Source: Mageeibacillus indolicus UPII9-5 | GTDB lineage: Bacteria; Bacillota; Clostridia; Saccharofermentanales; Fastidiosipilaceae | Direction: 5' to 3' | DNA: 64,000 bases | NCBI RefSeq assembly: GCF_000025225.2 | Contig: NC_013895.2 | Coordinates: 1,426,001-1,490,000, forward strand | In this document: positions 16,551 to 25,265 of the stretch, piece after piece | Layout of the letters: each line of letters starts with the position of its first letter | Numbering within the stretch: the first letter of the stretch is position 1 | Position numbers and translations under genes: made by a program | Notes under the pieces: generated by a model | The model's input: the letters and a program-made list of their open reading frames with translations, nothing else | What the model was told of the DNA's origin: nothing | The model's database searches: none

Positions 16551-17396
16551 TCATTTCTCCCAATCTTTGTCTTTTAAATTAGTATAAATATATACACCAG
16601 CCGATACAGCACATATTAAAAACATAATAACAGACAATGCAGCCGCGCGATTATAAGCCAAATATTTATTAAACTGATCAAACAAAGCAATTCCAAGCAT
16701 TTTCGGGTGATTCCCGCCCATGAGATATGGAGTTGTAAATGACCCGACATTTGACATAAAAACAAAGGTAGCGGCAATGACTACATCTTTCACCGACAAT
16801 GGCAAAATCATCGATGTAAATGTTTTCCATTTTCCGGCTCCAACATCTCGTGCTCCTTCGATAATCGAGTCAGGTATAGCTCCTAAACCAGCGGTAATCA
16901 TCAAGGCTGCAAAAGGAATATTGAACCACAAGTTCATAATAATCATACCGCCCGAATGGTACATTAAACCAAGCTTTATATTGTAGCCGAATAAAAGTCC
17001 GAATCGATTGAGTAAGCCGGAGTCCCTAATGATGGTAATCATTGCATATACAGCACACATAGCTGGAACAAACCGTGGAAGCAAGTACAGTGAGCCTATC
17101 GATTTAGCTATCTTTGAATGACAAAATCGCAAATATAGTGCAAGTAAATACGCTACAACGATAGCAATAATTACAGTCATCAAAACTACGTACAATGTAA
17201 ATGCGATATTTTGAACCTGGGTCGGTTCTGTGAAAAAATAGCGGTAATTCTCTAGGGTAAATTTCCCGGTTTTTTCGGCCTGAAAGCTTTGCTTTATCGC
17301 CGCTAATATAGGATAAGTTACGGTCAGCATAACCGTGAGGAAAGCAGGCAAAACCAATATATAAGCGATCAATCGATGACGGAACTGTTTAGTCAT
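16551..17396 (-). CDS. ABC transporter permease (PotB/FbpB-like)
   Basis: A 281-aa inner-membrane permease with about six membrane segments and the cytoplasmic EAA loop EGARDVGAGKWKTF followed by ILPLS, which docks on the ATPase. It is the first-type permease of a spermidine/putrescine-, iron- or aminoethylphosphonate-type importer. It is last in the four-gene unit: permease, ATPase, binding protein, this permease. The substrate is not determinable from the sequence. Confidence 0.8.
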   Translation of the reverse strand: MTKQFRHRLIAYILVLPAFLTVMLTVTYPILAAIKQSFQAEKTGKFTLENYRYFFTEPTQVQNIAFTLYVVLMTVIIAIVVAYLLALYLRFCHSKIAKSIGSLYLLPRFVPAMCAVYAMITIIRDSGLLNRFGLLFGYNIKLGLMYHSGGMIIMNLWFNIPFAALMITAGLGAIPDSIIEGARDVGAGKWKTFTSMILPLSVKDVVIAATFVFMSNVGSFTTPYLMGGNHPKMLGIALFDQFNKYLAYNRAAALSVIMFLICAVSAGVYIYTNLKDKDWEK

Positions 17397-17481
17397 ATTT
17401 TTCCTTCCTATTTTAATTCAACTGATACTAAGTTCAATTGAGAGCGCCGCCCCTAGCTGAGGCGACGCCTTGATCATACGG

Positions 17482-18672
17482 TCAACCGATTGTAGCAATC
17501 TCACGATCCCAACGTTCGTTAAATGCAGTTGAAAGTTTGCCGATAGACATAATGCGAAATGCGCTCACATCAAGATTAGCAAGGTCTTCATAACCCTTAA
17601 GATCTATTTCTTTGCTGTCGATCAAAGGAATAGCCGCCATTTCCTTAACCATAATGGTTTGCGCCTGCTTGGACAAAATGTAGTTCATAAATGCATATGC
17701 ACCGGGATTATTTGATCCGAATTTAGGGATAACCAAAGATTGCAGCGAACCGGTAAAAGACGGACTTATTTGAGCAATTTTTATGGAATCTTTGATTGCT
17801 CCTTTGGCGCGTTGAGATAAAACCATATCCGCCCAGTTCGGGCACATGTCTATTTCTCCTTGATTCAACAAGTCTAAAGTGCCTTGGTTCTTATTGGGGT
17901 AAACAACTGAACCGCCTGATTTATACATATATTGGTGTATATCTTTAAGGTAAGCAAACCCTTTGTCCCATTCTTTCACCCATTTTTCATCATCCGATAC
18001 GATCGCCTCCGTAGGTAAAGTGTTATAAACTGAAGTCCTCGCAAACGAATCGCCGGCTCCACCGGTACCCGGAGTGTTATAAGCAAAACGGCCGGGATTT
18101 TTCTTCATCCAGGCAACAAGATCATCTACTGTCTTAGGCGGTTCAGGAACTTTAGCTGAATCGTACGCCAAAACAACGGTTGTACCGCGATAAGGCAAGC
18201 TGCAATCTTGGCCGACTGAATTTTTTGCCGTTATCTTGGCAGCATTGGGGAGTTGGCTTTGGTCTAGTTTGACGAAGGCATCTTCTCCTATACGCGAAAC
18301 CAATTTTGACCAATCATCACCGCTCAGATCAACTAAGTCATAAGAGGTATCTTTTTCACCGGCTTGATGTGCGGCAATAATCATATCGGTGAGCGTTTGA
18401 GTGCCGGTGCCGCTAAGCATAAATTGCAGTTCCACCTCAAATTTACCGGCATACTCTGAATTGGTATTGAAATCTTTGGTTAAAGTTTCAAAAATCGTCC
18501 GTACATTATCCGAGCCCGTAGCCCAGAGTGTAATTTTTTTCTTGCTCACAGCCCCTGCTACGCCGGCATTTGACGCATCTTTTTCCGATGTTTTTCCCCC
18601 GCCGCAACCGGCTACCGTAGACATGGTCAATAAAGCGGTAAGACTGATCGCTATCCAATGTTTCCAATTCAT
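17482..18672 (-). CDS. ABC transporter extracellular solute-binding lipoprotein
   Basis: A 396-aa lipoprotein: signal MNWKHWIAISLTALL with lipobox VAGC, a short linker, then a periplasmic-binding-protein fold of the cluster used by iron, polyamine, thiamine and phosphonate importers (KKITLWATGSDNVRTIF at the domain start, the ELQFMLSGTG strand, late WDREIATIG). It should capture the substrate and deliver it to the two permeases. The ATG at 18672 has AGGAGGTG upstream; an in-frame start at 18702 precedes that site and is rejected. Confidence 0.8.
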   Translation of the reverse strand: MNWKHWIAISLTALLTMSTVAGCGGGKTSEKDASNAGVAGAVSKKKITLWATGSDNVRTIFETLTKDFNTNSEYAGKFEVELQFMLSGTGTQTLTDMIIAAHQAGEKDTSYDLVDLSGDDWSKLVSRIGEDAFVKLDQSQLPNAAKITAKNSVGQDCSLPYRGTTVVLAYDSAKVPEPPKTVDDLVAWMKKNPGRFAYNTPGTGGAGDSFARTSVYNTLPTEAIVSDDEKWVKEWDKGFAYLKDIHQYMYKSGGSVVYPNKNQGTLDLLNQGEIDMCPNWADMVLSQRAKGAIKDSIKIAQISPSFTGSLQSLVIPKFGSNNPGAYAFMNYILSKQAQTIMVKEMAAIPLIDSKEIDLKGYEDLANLDVSAFRIMSIGKLSTAFNERWDREIATIG

Positions 18673-18780
18673 AAAACACCTCCTGTTTTTGCTGCAAGAC
18701 AATTCCTGTCAGCTGTTATTTTATGTTGCCGTTTTTGTTGCTAATATCTTGCTATCGCCAGTCCCGTCAACTCGATTCAC

Positions 18781-19800
18781 TTAAAATACGGTATATCTTC
18801 CCAGTTTCAACCCAACTGATACTCCAACCTGTAACTTTTCGGCAGTTTCCCGATCTACAAAACATTTGATTACATTATCGTTTTTTTGCAAAGTGACCAC
18901 ATTGTAGTGTCCCAAGGTCATCACCGTCCTCACTTGCGCCGTAAAATCACCACTAGAAGTTATTCCCAGCGTGAGTTCTTCCGGGCGAACGGCAATTGTC
19001 GCCTCGCTACCAATTTTTTGCCTCAAATCTGGCGCAACTTCCGCAGCCGCAATAAAGTTCATTTCACCGATGAAGCCGGCCACATGGCGTGTAGCCGGTC
19101 GGTCATATATTTCTGCCGGCGTGCCGATCTGTTCAAACTTTCCCTTGTCCATAACCACAATTCGGTGTGACAGAGCCATAGCTTCTTCCTGATCATGCGT
19201 TACAAAAATAACGGTTATACCTAGATCACTTTGGATCTTCTTCAGTTCTTCGCGCATCTGTTGCCTTATTTTTGCATCAAGTGCCGAAAAAGGTTCATCT
19301 AAAAGCAATACGGATGGTTTGAGCAGCAGTGAGCGGGCAATTGCTATACGTTGTTGTTGGCCTCCAGATAATTGGCCGGGATATTTTTTCTCCGAACCTG
19401 ACATGGAAACCAGCGCCAGCATTGCCTGGATGTCCTTTTCCATCTCCGGCTTTGGAACTTTTCGTAAGCGCAATCCAAAAGCTAAATTTTCCTTAATCGT
19501 CATATGAGGCCAAAGATTGTAACTCTGAAAAACCATAGCGGTAGGCCGCTTTTCGGGGGGCAGATTAACAATCGACTTTCCGTCGATACTAATATCTCCG
19601 GATGTAACAGCCAAAAAGCCGCCGATTGTCCGCAAAATAGTTGTTTTACCACAGCCGGAAGGGCCAAGCAAAGTCACTATTTCGCCGTCATATATTGATA
19701 GGTTTATATCGGCCACCCCGTCGCCATTTGGATAGCGTTTCGTCATGTTTTCAATCAAAAGCTTTACTCTGCGTCCGTTTTTCAGCTGGTCTTCTTTCAT
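18781..19800 (-). CDS. ABC transporter ATP-binding protein (PotA/FbpC-like)
   Basis: A 339-aa ATPase with Walker A GPSGCGKTT, Q-loop region MVFQSYNLWP, signature LSGGQQQRIAIA, Walker B VLLLDEPFSALD and the H-loop histidine in FVTHDQEEA. The C-terminal 100 residues form a TOBE-type domain (VRPEELTLGI), common in importers of iron, polyamines, sugars and phosphonates. It energises the neighbouring permease pair. It lies 109 bp upstream of the binding-protein gene and 117 bp downstream of the other permease. Confidence 0.85.
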   Translation of the reverse strand: MKEDQLKNGRRVKLLIENMTKRYPNGDGVADINLSIYDGEIVTLLGPSGCGKTTILRTIGGFLAVTSGDISIDGKSIVNLPPEKRPTAMVFQSYNLWPHMTIKENLAFGLRLRKVPKPEMEKDIQAMLALVSMSGSEKKYPGQLSGGQQQRIAIARSLLLKPSVLLLDEPFSALDAKIRQQMREELKKIQSDLGITVIFVTHDQEEAMALSHRIVVMDKGKFEQIGTPAEIYDRPATRHVAGFIGEMNFIAAAEVAPDLRQKIGSEATIAVRPEELTLGITSSGDFTAQVRTVMTLGHYNVVTLQKNDNVIKCFVDRETAEKLQVGVSVGLKLGRYTVF

Positions 19801-19917
19801 CGTCGCCTCATTCCTTTGACTTGGTCAAAAAATATATTGTTGAGCATTATTGTATAAATAATATATTTCGTCGTTGTGGAGAAGTAGTTTTGCTTTAACC
19901 CGCGGTAATTTGTAGAA

Positions 19918-20763
19918 TTATTTCATCTTAAATCCGCCGGAAATAGCCTCCGGCCCTATGTACTTACGCATTAAAAAAATCATCAACGCTGATGGAACTA
20001 TTAGCAGTAAAGCAAATACTGCCCCGATCTGAACAGCAGATGAATCTAGTACTATACCGTACATAGCTACCGGCATGGTTTTGATGCGCGCCATTCCAAC
20101 TAGCATCGTCCCTTGTGCTTCCTCCATGGAGCCCAAGAATGTGTAAAGCGTAGCTACAGCGATCCCCGGCATCGCCAAGGGTAAGGTAATTTTGAAAAAT
20201 GTCCTTAGCGGCCCGGCTCCGATATCGCGAGCAGCTTCTTCCTGCTGCCTGTGTACGGCGCGAAAAGCTGCCGCCGGCAACCAAACCATGAACATCATAG
20301 AATGAATAAGGTGGATTATAACTACCCCGGTCAAAGTTCCCATAAGATGATACTTGTAAAACAAAATAGCAATGGATGTATATATGCCGAGTTTAGGGAA
20401 AGCATTGGTAAGCATAAATGAAAGCATGAAGAGCTTGCGACCACGGTATTGAAAACGAGCAATAGAATAAGCTGCAGGTATGCATAGGAACATAGAAACG
20501 ACGGTTGTAATTATCGCCACTAGAAAGGACTGTACCATAGATGAAACCAGACTTCTTTGAGCGAAAATATACTGCCACCATTTAATTCCCCAAGTCTGTG
20601 GCAAAATATTAGGAGCAGTATACTCATCGGCGAAGGCAAGCATCAGCATATTTAGAAGTGGGCCGTAGAAAAAGAGTATAAAGACAGCTAAAAGAACAAA
20701 TTCTAAGAATTTTCGTTTACCGACTGCGTGATAAAAATTTATCGGATTGAGCATTTTGAACAT
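19918..20763 (-). CDS. ABC transporter permease (PotC-like)
   Basis: A 281-aa second permease, about six membrane segments, with EAA loop EEAARDIGAGPLRTF followed by ITLPLAMPG. It pairs with the permease at 16551-17396. It is the first gene of the unit, with a predicted promoter 50-75 bp upstream. GGAGG precedes the ATG at 20763. The proximal position of the PotC-like partner, with the PotB-like partner last, is an uncommon order but gives a complete importer. Confidence 0.8.
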   Translation of the reverse strand: MFKMLNPINFYHAVGKRKFLEFVLLAVFILFFYGPLLNMLMLAFADEYTAPNILPQTWGIKWWQYIFAQRSLVSSMVQSFLVAIITTVVSMFLCIPAAYSIARFQYRGRKLFMLSFMLTNAFPKLGIYTSIAILFYKYHLMGTLTGVVIIHLIHSMMFMVWLPAAAFRAVHRQQEEAARDIGAGPLRTFFKITLPLAMPGIAVATLYTFLGSMEEAQGTMLVGMARIKTMPVAMYGIVLDSSAVQIGAVFALLLIVPSALMIFLMRKYIGPEAISGGFKMK

Positions 20764-20809
20764 TATTCAAATCCTCCGTCTGATTTTTTTATGCAACATG
20801 TACAAATTA

Positions 20810-20837
20810 ATAATAACACAGTCGAGCGATTTTGCAA
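20810..20837 (-). promoter_or_regulatory. Predicted promoter of the ABC importer operon
   Basis: On the minus strand TTGCAA (20832-20837) and TATTAT (20810-20815) are 16 bp apart. Confidence 0.4.
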
Positions 20838-20852
20838 GCCCCTTTTAGTTAG

Positions 20853-20921
20853 TTTGCACAATATTCAATCTTTATAGTCGAATTATTTTATGCAATTATT
20901 CAAGTGTCTGATTTGCACAAT
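20853..20921. promoter_or_regulatory. Paired TTTGCACAAT direct repeats, possible operator
   Basis: Exact copies of TTTGCACAAT lie at 20853-20862 and 20912-20921, 59 bp apart, in the AT-rich region between the divergent ABC operon and MgtC genes. The word is close to a palindrome (TTGCACAA), which suggests binding sites for one regulator. Confidence 0.3.
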
Positions 20922-20993
20922 CAAGATTTTTCTGCTAAAACTATACACATCATTCAGTGATCTACATCACAAACAGGCGAGAAGGTGATAATT

Positions 20994-21716
20994 GTGCTGC
21001 ATATTTTTGATGGGTTGCGAACCTTGACGTTTCAATCTCTGATCATACGGCTGATTTTAGCCATGCTATTCGGTGGATTTATTGGGTTGGAGCGCGGACG
21101 CAAGCAGCAACCGGCCGGCTTTCGCACATATATGTTGGTTTGTCTGGGCGCGGCTCTGACAATTTTGCTGCCTTTGTACAGTGCCGAAATGATTCAGCAA
21201 CACTGGCAAGCCATAGCTCACCTAACACTCAAAAATGATGTTTCTCGCTTCGGAGCGCAGGCAGTTGGCGGTATCGGTTTTCTAGGCGCCGGCACAATCC
21301 TTATCACCGGTCGACAGCAGGTTAAAGGATTGACCACGGCAGCCGGACTTTGGGCCTCTGCTTGCATGGGATTAGCCATCGGGGCAGGCTTCTATGAAGC
21401 GGTAATTTTGGCCTTCATCCTTATATTTTTTGCCGTAAAAATTTTGCCTCCGTTAGAAACCATGATCGTCGAAAAAGCTCGTTTTATCAACATTTATGTC
21501 GAAGTTGCTGAAATCGGAAATATGGGGGAAGTAATCAACACTATCAAGGCGCAGCATGCCGATATTTTAGACCTGGATATTGAGCGTAAGCCGAAGGATA
21601 AAAATTTCAACCCTAATGCTGTATTAGCTTTGCGGCTACCACAACACCAGCAGCACACGAAAATACTGACTAGGTTGGCCGAACTTGATTGCGTACGTAC
21701 GGTTGAAGAAATTTAA
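20994..21716 (+). CDS. MgtC/SapB-family membrane protein (first of two)
   Basis: A protein of about 240 aa with four to five N-terminal membrane segments and a C-terminal ACT-like cytosolic domain. Family features are GGFIGLERGRKQQPAGFRT, a VGGIGFLGAGTIL motif and VKGLTTAAGLWASA. MgtC proteins are tied to survival at low magnesium and to control of the F-type ATPase in pathogens, but many bacterial homologues are uncharacterised. The GTG at 20994 follows AAGGTGATAATT; a GTG at 20985 overlaps that site. The next gene, 77 bp downstream, is a paralogue. No M-box magnesium riboswitch was seen upstream. Confidence 0.8.
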   Translation: MLHIFDGLRTLTFQSLIIRLILAMLFGGFIGLERGRKQQPAGFRTYMLVCLGAALTILLPLYSAEMIQQHWQAIAHLTLKNDVSRFGAQAVGGIGFLGAGTILITGRQQVKGLTTAAGLWASACMGLAIGAGFYEAVILAFILIFFAVKILPPLETMIVEKARFINIYVEVAEIGNMGEVINTIKAQHADILDLDIERKPKDKNFNPNAVLALRLPQHQQHTKILTRLAELDCVRTVEEI

Positions 21717-21793
21717 ACAGAAAATTAAAAATAGGCTTTAATATGGCGCTAATTGAGATTAACGTTAAATTGAGATTAATTGGGAGTATATAC

Positions 21794-22672
21794 ATGTTGG
21801 AAGCATTGGATTTTTTACGGGGAATTAATTTTTTGTCAGTTGTCGTCCGTTTAATGCTGGCAGTAATTTGCGGCGGAGTTATCGGAATTGAGCGTGCTTA
21901 CAAAAGGCGGCCGGCCGGCTTTCGCACGCATATTCTGATATGTCTCGGCGCGGCAATGACCACGTTGACTAGCCAATATCTTTCCATATACATGTCCTAC
22001 ACCACCGACATTTCTCGGTTAGGTGCGCACGTTATCGCCGGAATAGGTTTTATCGGCGCCGGCACAATAATCGTCACTAAGCGGCAGCGGGTAAAAGGAT
22101 TGACTACGGCGGCCGGCTTGTGGACAGCAGCGATTATCGGCTTGGTTTTGGGCAGCGGATACTTTGAAGCCGGTATCTTGGCGACCATTCTCATCATGGC
22201 GGCCGAATTACTTTTTTCTAAAATCGAATACCGAATTTTGCATAATACCCGTGAAATAAATCTATTTATTGAATACAATCGCAAAAACACTCTGGAAAAA
22301 ATCCTCGCCTATTGCGCCCAAAATAATTTGAAGGTTTTAGATATTGAAGTTACACGTCAAGGGGATAGTGACCCGTCAAGCCAAGTGCATCCGATGATCG
22401 ATGAAACTGGCGAAAATGCAGCGAAAGAAACGCGAGCACCAGGACAAATTCAGCCGCAGGATCATGGACAAGCTCAATCACTAGTACAAGCACAGGGGCA
22501 AACTAAGGGGTTCGGAGATGATGCAGCAGGCGCAATTTCCGGTGAAACAGATCGGCTCAAAAATTATGCTTTTGTCATATTGAATATATTGCTGAACCGA
22601 CAAGTACGGCTTGAGGAAGTTATCGAGAGTCTGGCCGCCGTACGTGGAGTCATATCCGTTGACAAACTCTAG
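21794..22672 (+). CDS. MgtC/SapB-family membrane protein (second of two)
   Basis: A 292-aa paralogue of the preceding gene, with the same motifs: GGVIGIERAYKRRPAGFRT, IAGIGFIGAGTI and VKGLTTAAGLWTAA. It differs by an insertion of about 65 residues rich in Gln, Gly and Ala (around QIQPQDHGQAQS) in the middle of the C-terminal ACT-like domain. The insertion probably forms an exposed loop. The ATG at 21794 has GGGAG seven bases upstream; the longer frame to 21743 has no ribosome site. The pair may form a heteromer, but this is inference. Confidence 0.75.
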   Translation: MLEALDFLRGINFLSVVVRLMLAVICGGVIGIERAYKRRPAGFRTHILICLGAAMTTLTSQYLSIYMSYTTDISRLGAHVIAGIGFIGAGTIIVTKRQRVKGLTTAAGLWTAAIIGLVLGSGYFEAGILATILIMAAELLFSKIEYRILHNTREINLFIEYNRKNTLEKILAYCAQNNLKVLDIEVTRQGDSDPSSQVHPMIDETGENAAKETRAPGQIQPQDHGQAQSLVQAQGQTKGFGDDAAGAISGETDRLKNYAFVILNILLNRQVRLEEVIESLAAVRGVISVDKL

Positions 22673-22694
22673 CCTCACGCCGTGCTGTATTCAA

Positions 22695-23135
22695 CTATTT
22701 AATCAAATGGTAGAAACAGGCGGAATCCGTCAAATCCCATGCGCCGGCCTTTCTATAAAATTCATAAGCCGGGCTGTCGCGCAAAGTCGTAAAAAATATG
22801 CCGCTAACTTCGTTGCTTTTCAATTCATCAATACTGTGCCGATAAAGCGCCGTCGCCACACCTTGACGCCGCCAATGCTCAGTTACAAAAAACTCATCCA
22901 TATAGTAGGAGCGGCTTTGGCCAAACACTCTTATCCGCCCCAGAACAGCCCCAATTATTTTTCCTCCGGCCAAAACGACGTTGCCGTAAAAGCCGGGTGC
23001 CTGCATTATGCAAGCCAAGGACGTGGTGGCCGTATCTGCTGTCCACTTTCCGTTCCACGGCGGGGCACTGAATACTTTAGCGTATACGGCACCCAATTCT
23101 GCACTATCGGATGGCAAAATCTTCCTTATTTCCAT
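22695..23135 (-). CDS. GNAT-family N-acetyltransferase
   Basis: A 146-aa protein covering a single GNAT domain: an N-terminal strand MEIRKILPSD, strand 4 DEFFVTEHWRRQGVATAL containing the acetyl-CoA pyrophosphate-binding R-R-Q-G-V-A motif, and a C-terminal YRKAGAWDLT motif. It transfers an acetyl group from acetyl-CoA to an unknown amine. It overlaps the end of the PfkB gene by 10 bp, so the two are translationally coupled. Confidence 0.75.
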   Translation of the reverse strand: MEIRKILPSDSAELGAVYAKVFSAPPWNGKWTADTATTSLACIMQAPGFYGNVVLAGGKIIGAVLGRIRVFGQSRSYYMDEFFVTEHWRRQGVATALYRHSIDELKSNEVSGIFFTTLRDSPAYEFYRKAGAWDLTDSACFYHLIK

Positions 23136-24034
23136 TCTATTCGTTCCACTTTCATGCCTGCTGCCGTAATCAGGTCACGCACATCTTTCGCCGTGCCTTT
23201 GAACGGCCCGACTTTTCCGATCTTGAGGCAAACCAACGCCGTCGCAAACAACAGACTTTCTTCAATTGAATGGTTAAGTCGCATAGCTAAATATGCCGAG
23301 AATACGGTATCGCCGCGTCCCGTTCGTCCTGCTGTGCTCGTCGGATGGTAGGCGCATGTATAAAGCGTTTTGCCATCAAACACCATCATTTCCGTATGGT
23401 AGGAGACAAAAATTTCTTTCGCTCCCCAGGTATAAAGCTGGCGTGCCGCGGCTTCTCGATCCGCCGTTCCGGTCATAATTTCTGCTTCACGCGCATCGAC
23501 TTTTAAATAGCGCAAGCGTGGAAGGACTTGCAATTTTTCAGCATAATCAGTAAAAGGCATCGCTCCGGTAGTCAGGTCAGCATGCCGCAGCAAAAATTGT
23601 GCATCCGCCCCAATGTCGCCGATTTCAGCCAGACCAAGAATAAAATCTGTGCTAAAGTCAGTGTGAACAAGTCCGCCCAGGTGGTAAATTGAAGCCTTTA
23701 CATCGCCTAGATCGCTCAGTTTGAAGCCGTCGGCACACCCTAAAATTTTGCTGTCTCGGCGTTCGTGCGAAGCATCATAGTATACATTTCTAATTGAAGT
23801 CGTCCCCTGGGAATCAACCGGGATTATATCGCAAGGCAGATCCCTGAAACGAGCTGCAACATCCACCTGGCGTAAATTTGCTTGCGGCAAAACCACGCTT
23901 TTTACCCCGGTTGCCTGGACTGCATAAGCAGCGCAGGTTACCGCTCCGCCGATTTCGTGAATTTCCCGACCGTCGGGTTCAACATTGATATCCAGTGAAA
24001 GAGGCCCTAAAAGAGCAATGTCATACTTGCGCAT
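23126..24034 (-). CDS. PfkB-family carbohydrate/nucleoside kinase
   Basis: A 302-aa ribokinase-fold enzyme. The N-terminal GPLSLDINVEPDG with a glycine pair (IGGAVTCAAYA) and the C-terminal PfkB signature 2 GRTGRGDTVFSAYLAMRL, with the catalytic aspartate in GRGD, identify the family. It phosphorylates a sugar or nucleoside hydroxyl. The substrate is unknown; the fused-operon GNAT may act on the same or a related compound. AAGGAG precedes the ATG at 24034. Confidence 0.75.
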   Translation of the reverse strand: MRKYDIALLGPLSLDINVEPDGREIHEIGGAVTCAAYAVQATGVKSVVLPQANLRQVDVAARFRDLPCDIIPVDSQGTTSIRNVYYDASHERRDSKILGCADGFKLSDLGDVKASIYHLGGLVHTDFSTDFILGLAEIGDIGADAQFLLRHADLTTGAMPFTDYAEKLQVLPRLRYLKVDAREAEIMTGTADREAAARQLYTWGAKEIFVSYHTEMMVFDGKTLYTCAYHPTSTAGRTGRGDTVFSAYLAMRLNHSIEESLLFATALVCLKIGKVGPFKGTAKDVRDLITAAGMKVERIEWK

Positions 24035-24351
24035 AAAAACTCCTTATCGTTAATATAAAATTTATTTTATAAATGCAATATTTTTTGGTAACAAATAACC
24101 GTGTAAATTCCTACTTTATTTAGTATAATACTACAATGATTTGCTGTCTCATTCATAATGCTATTCTTTGTCTGCCACTTATCCGGGTGTTGCAGGATCA
24201 GCGCACCGGCAGTACGGGGCAAGCCAATTCCGGCGTACCTGAATTTTACAGCAATCAATGAAAATATCATTCCGCCGTCCAAGTGTTAGAGGGAGAAATC
24301 TGTAGAAACGGCGGTTACACATAAAGTGCACAGCACGAGAACGGAGGCAAT
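24035..24351. other. Divergent intergenic region upstream of the suf operon
   Basis: 317 bp with no credible gene. The only good -10 for suf is TATAAT at 24124-24129 with no convincing -35, which would give a leader of about 215 nt. The first 60 bp are very AT-rich and probably hold the PfkB promoter. I see no known riboswitch in the leader. Confidence 0.4.
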
Positions 24352-25251
24352 ATGGCAAAACCTGTTTTAGACATCAAAAATCTTAAGGTTGAAGTCGAAG
24401 GCAAAGAAATTTTGCACGGCATCAATTTACATATTGAAGGGGGCGAAATTCACGCCATCATGGGGCCGAACGGCACCGGCAAATCGACTTTGGCCTCAGC
24501 TTTAATGGGGCACCCACGTTACACGATCACAGCCGGTACGGTTACTCTGGACGGAGCCGATTTACTTTCAATGAGCGTAGACGAACGAGCACGCGCCGGC
24601 ATTTTTTTAGGGATGCAGTATCCTGCTGAAGTCCCTGGCGTCACCAATACCGATTTTTTGCGGTCGGCAGTAAACGCCAAACGTAACTGCACGGTTGGCT
24701 TTATGGATTTCCGCAAAGAGCTGATAACAGCCTTGAATGAATTGGAAATGCGCAAGGATCTGCCGGATCGTTACCTTAATGAAGGCTTTTCCGGGGGTGA
24801 AAAAAAGCGCAACGAGATTTTACAAATGAAACTTTTGCGGCCGTCGATAGCAATTTTGGACGAAATAGATTCCGGGCTTGATATCGATGCATTGAGAATA
24901 GTCGGGCAAAACATAACGGATATGTTCAAAAAGCGTGGCGAAGAAATGGCTGTTTTAATGATCACGCACTATCAGCGTTTGCTGGACTACGTACACCCGG
25001 ATTTTGTTCATGTAATAATTGATGGAAAAATTGTCCACACAGGAGACGCCGCTCTGGCTTTGCGGCTTGAAGCAGAAGGCTATGACTGGTTGAAGCAGGA
25101 ATTAGGTATCGAAATCAACGCAGACGAAGCGCAAGATGCCTCCGGCGCAGGTCAGGTCGCAACCGACGTTGGCGGCGGTTCCTCTGCCTCTACTGCCTCC
25201 TCTGCCTCAGCTGCTGGCGTAGCGAACGATTTAGACGCCCTGTTCAAGTAA
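24352..25251 (+). CDS. sufC: Fe-S cluster assembly ATPase SufC
   Basis: A 299-aa ABC-type soluble ATPase that powers the SufBCD scaffold. Walker A GPNGTGKST, signature FSGGEKKRNEI (typical of SufC), Walker B IAILDEIDSGLD and the H-loop MITHYQRLL are all present. A Ser/Ala-rich tail of about 40 residues (SSASTASSASAAG) extends beyond the usual SufC length of about 250 aa. First gene of the operon sufC-sufD-sufS-sufU-sufB, with GGAGG before the ATG. Confidence 0.93.
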   Translation: MAKPVLDIKNLKVEVEGKEILHGINLHIEGGEIHAIMGPNGTGKSTLASALMGHPRYTITAGTVTLDGADLLSMSVDERARAGIFLGMQYPAEVPGVTNTDFLRSAVNAKRNCTVGFMDFRKELITALNELEMRKDLPDRYLNEGFSGGEKKRNEILQMKLLRPSIAILDEIDSGLDIDALRIVGQNITDMFKKRGEEMAVLMITHYQRLLDYVHPDFVHVIIDGKIVHTGDAALALRLEAEGYDWLKQELGIEINADEAQDASGAGQVATDVGGGSSASTASSASAAGVANDLDALFK

Positions 25252-25265
25252 TGGGGGGTGATCAC

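Noticed and set aside
20764-20993. Magnesium (M-box) riboswitch before the MgtC genes
   Set aside because: The region is short, AT-rich and shared with a divergent promoter. No M-box core pattern or terminator stem is visible.
24130-24351. Riboswitch or small gene in the suf leader
   Set aside because: No start codon with a ribosome site gives a credible product before sufC, and no known riboswitch core was recognised.
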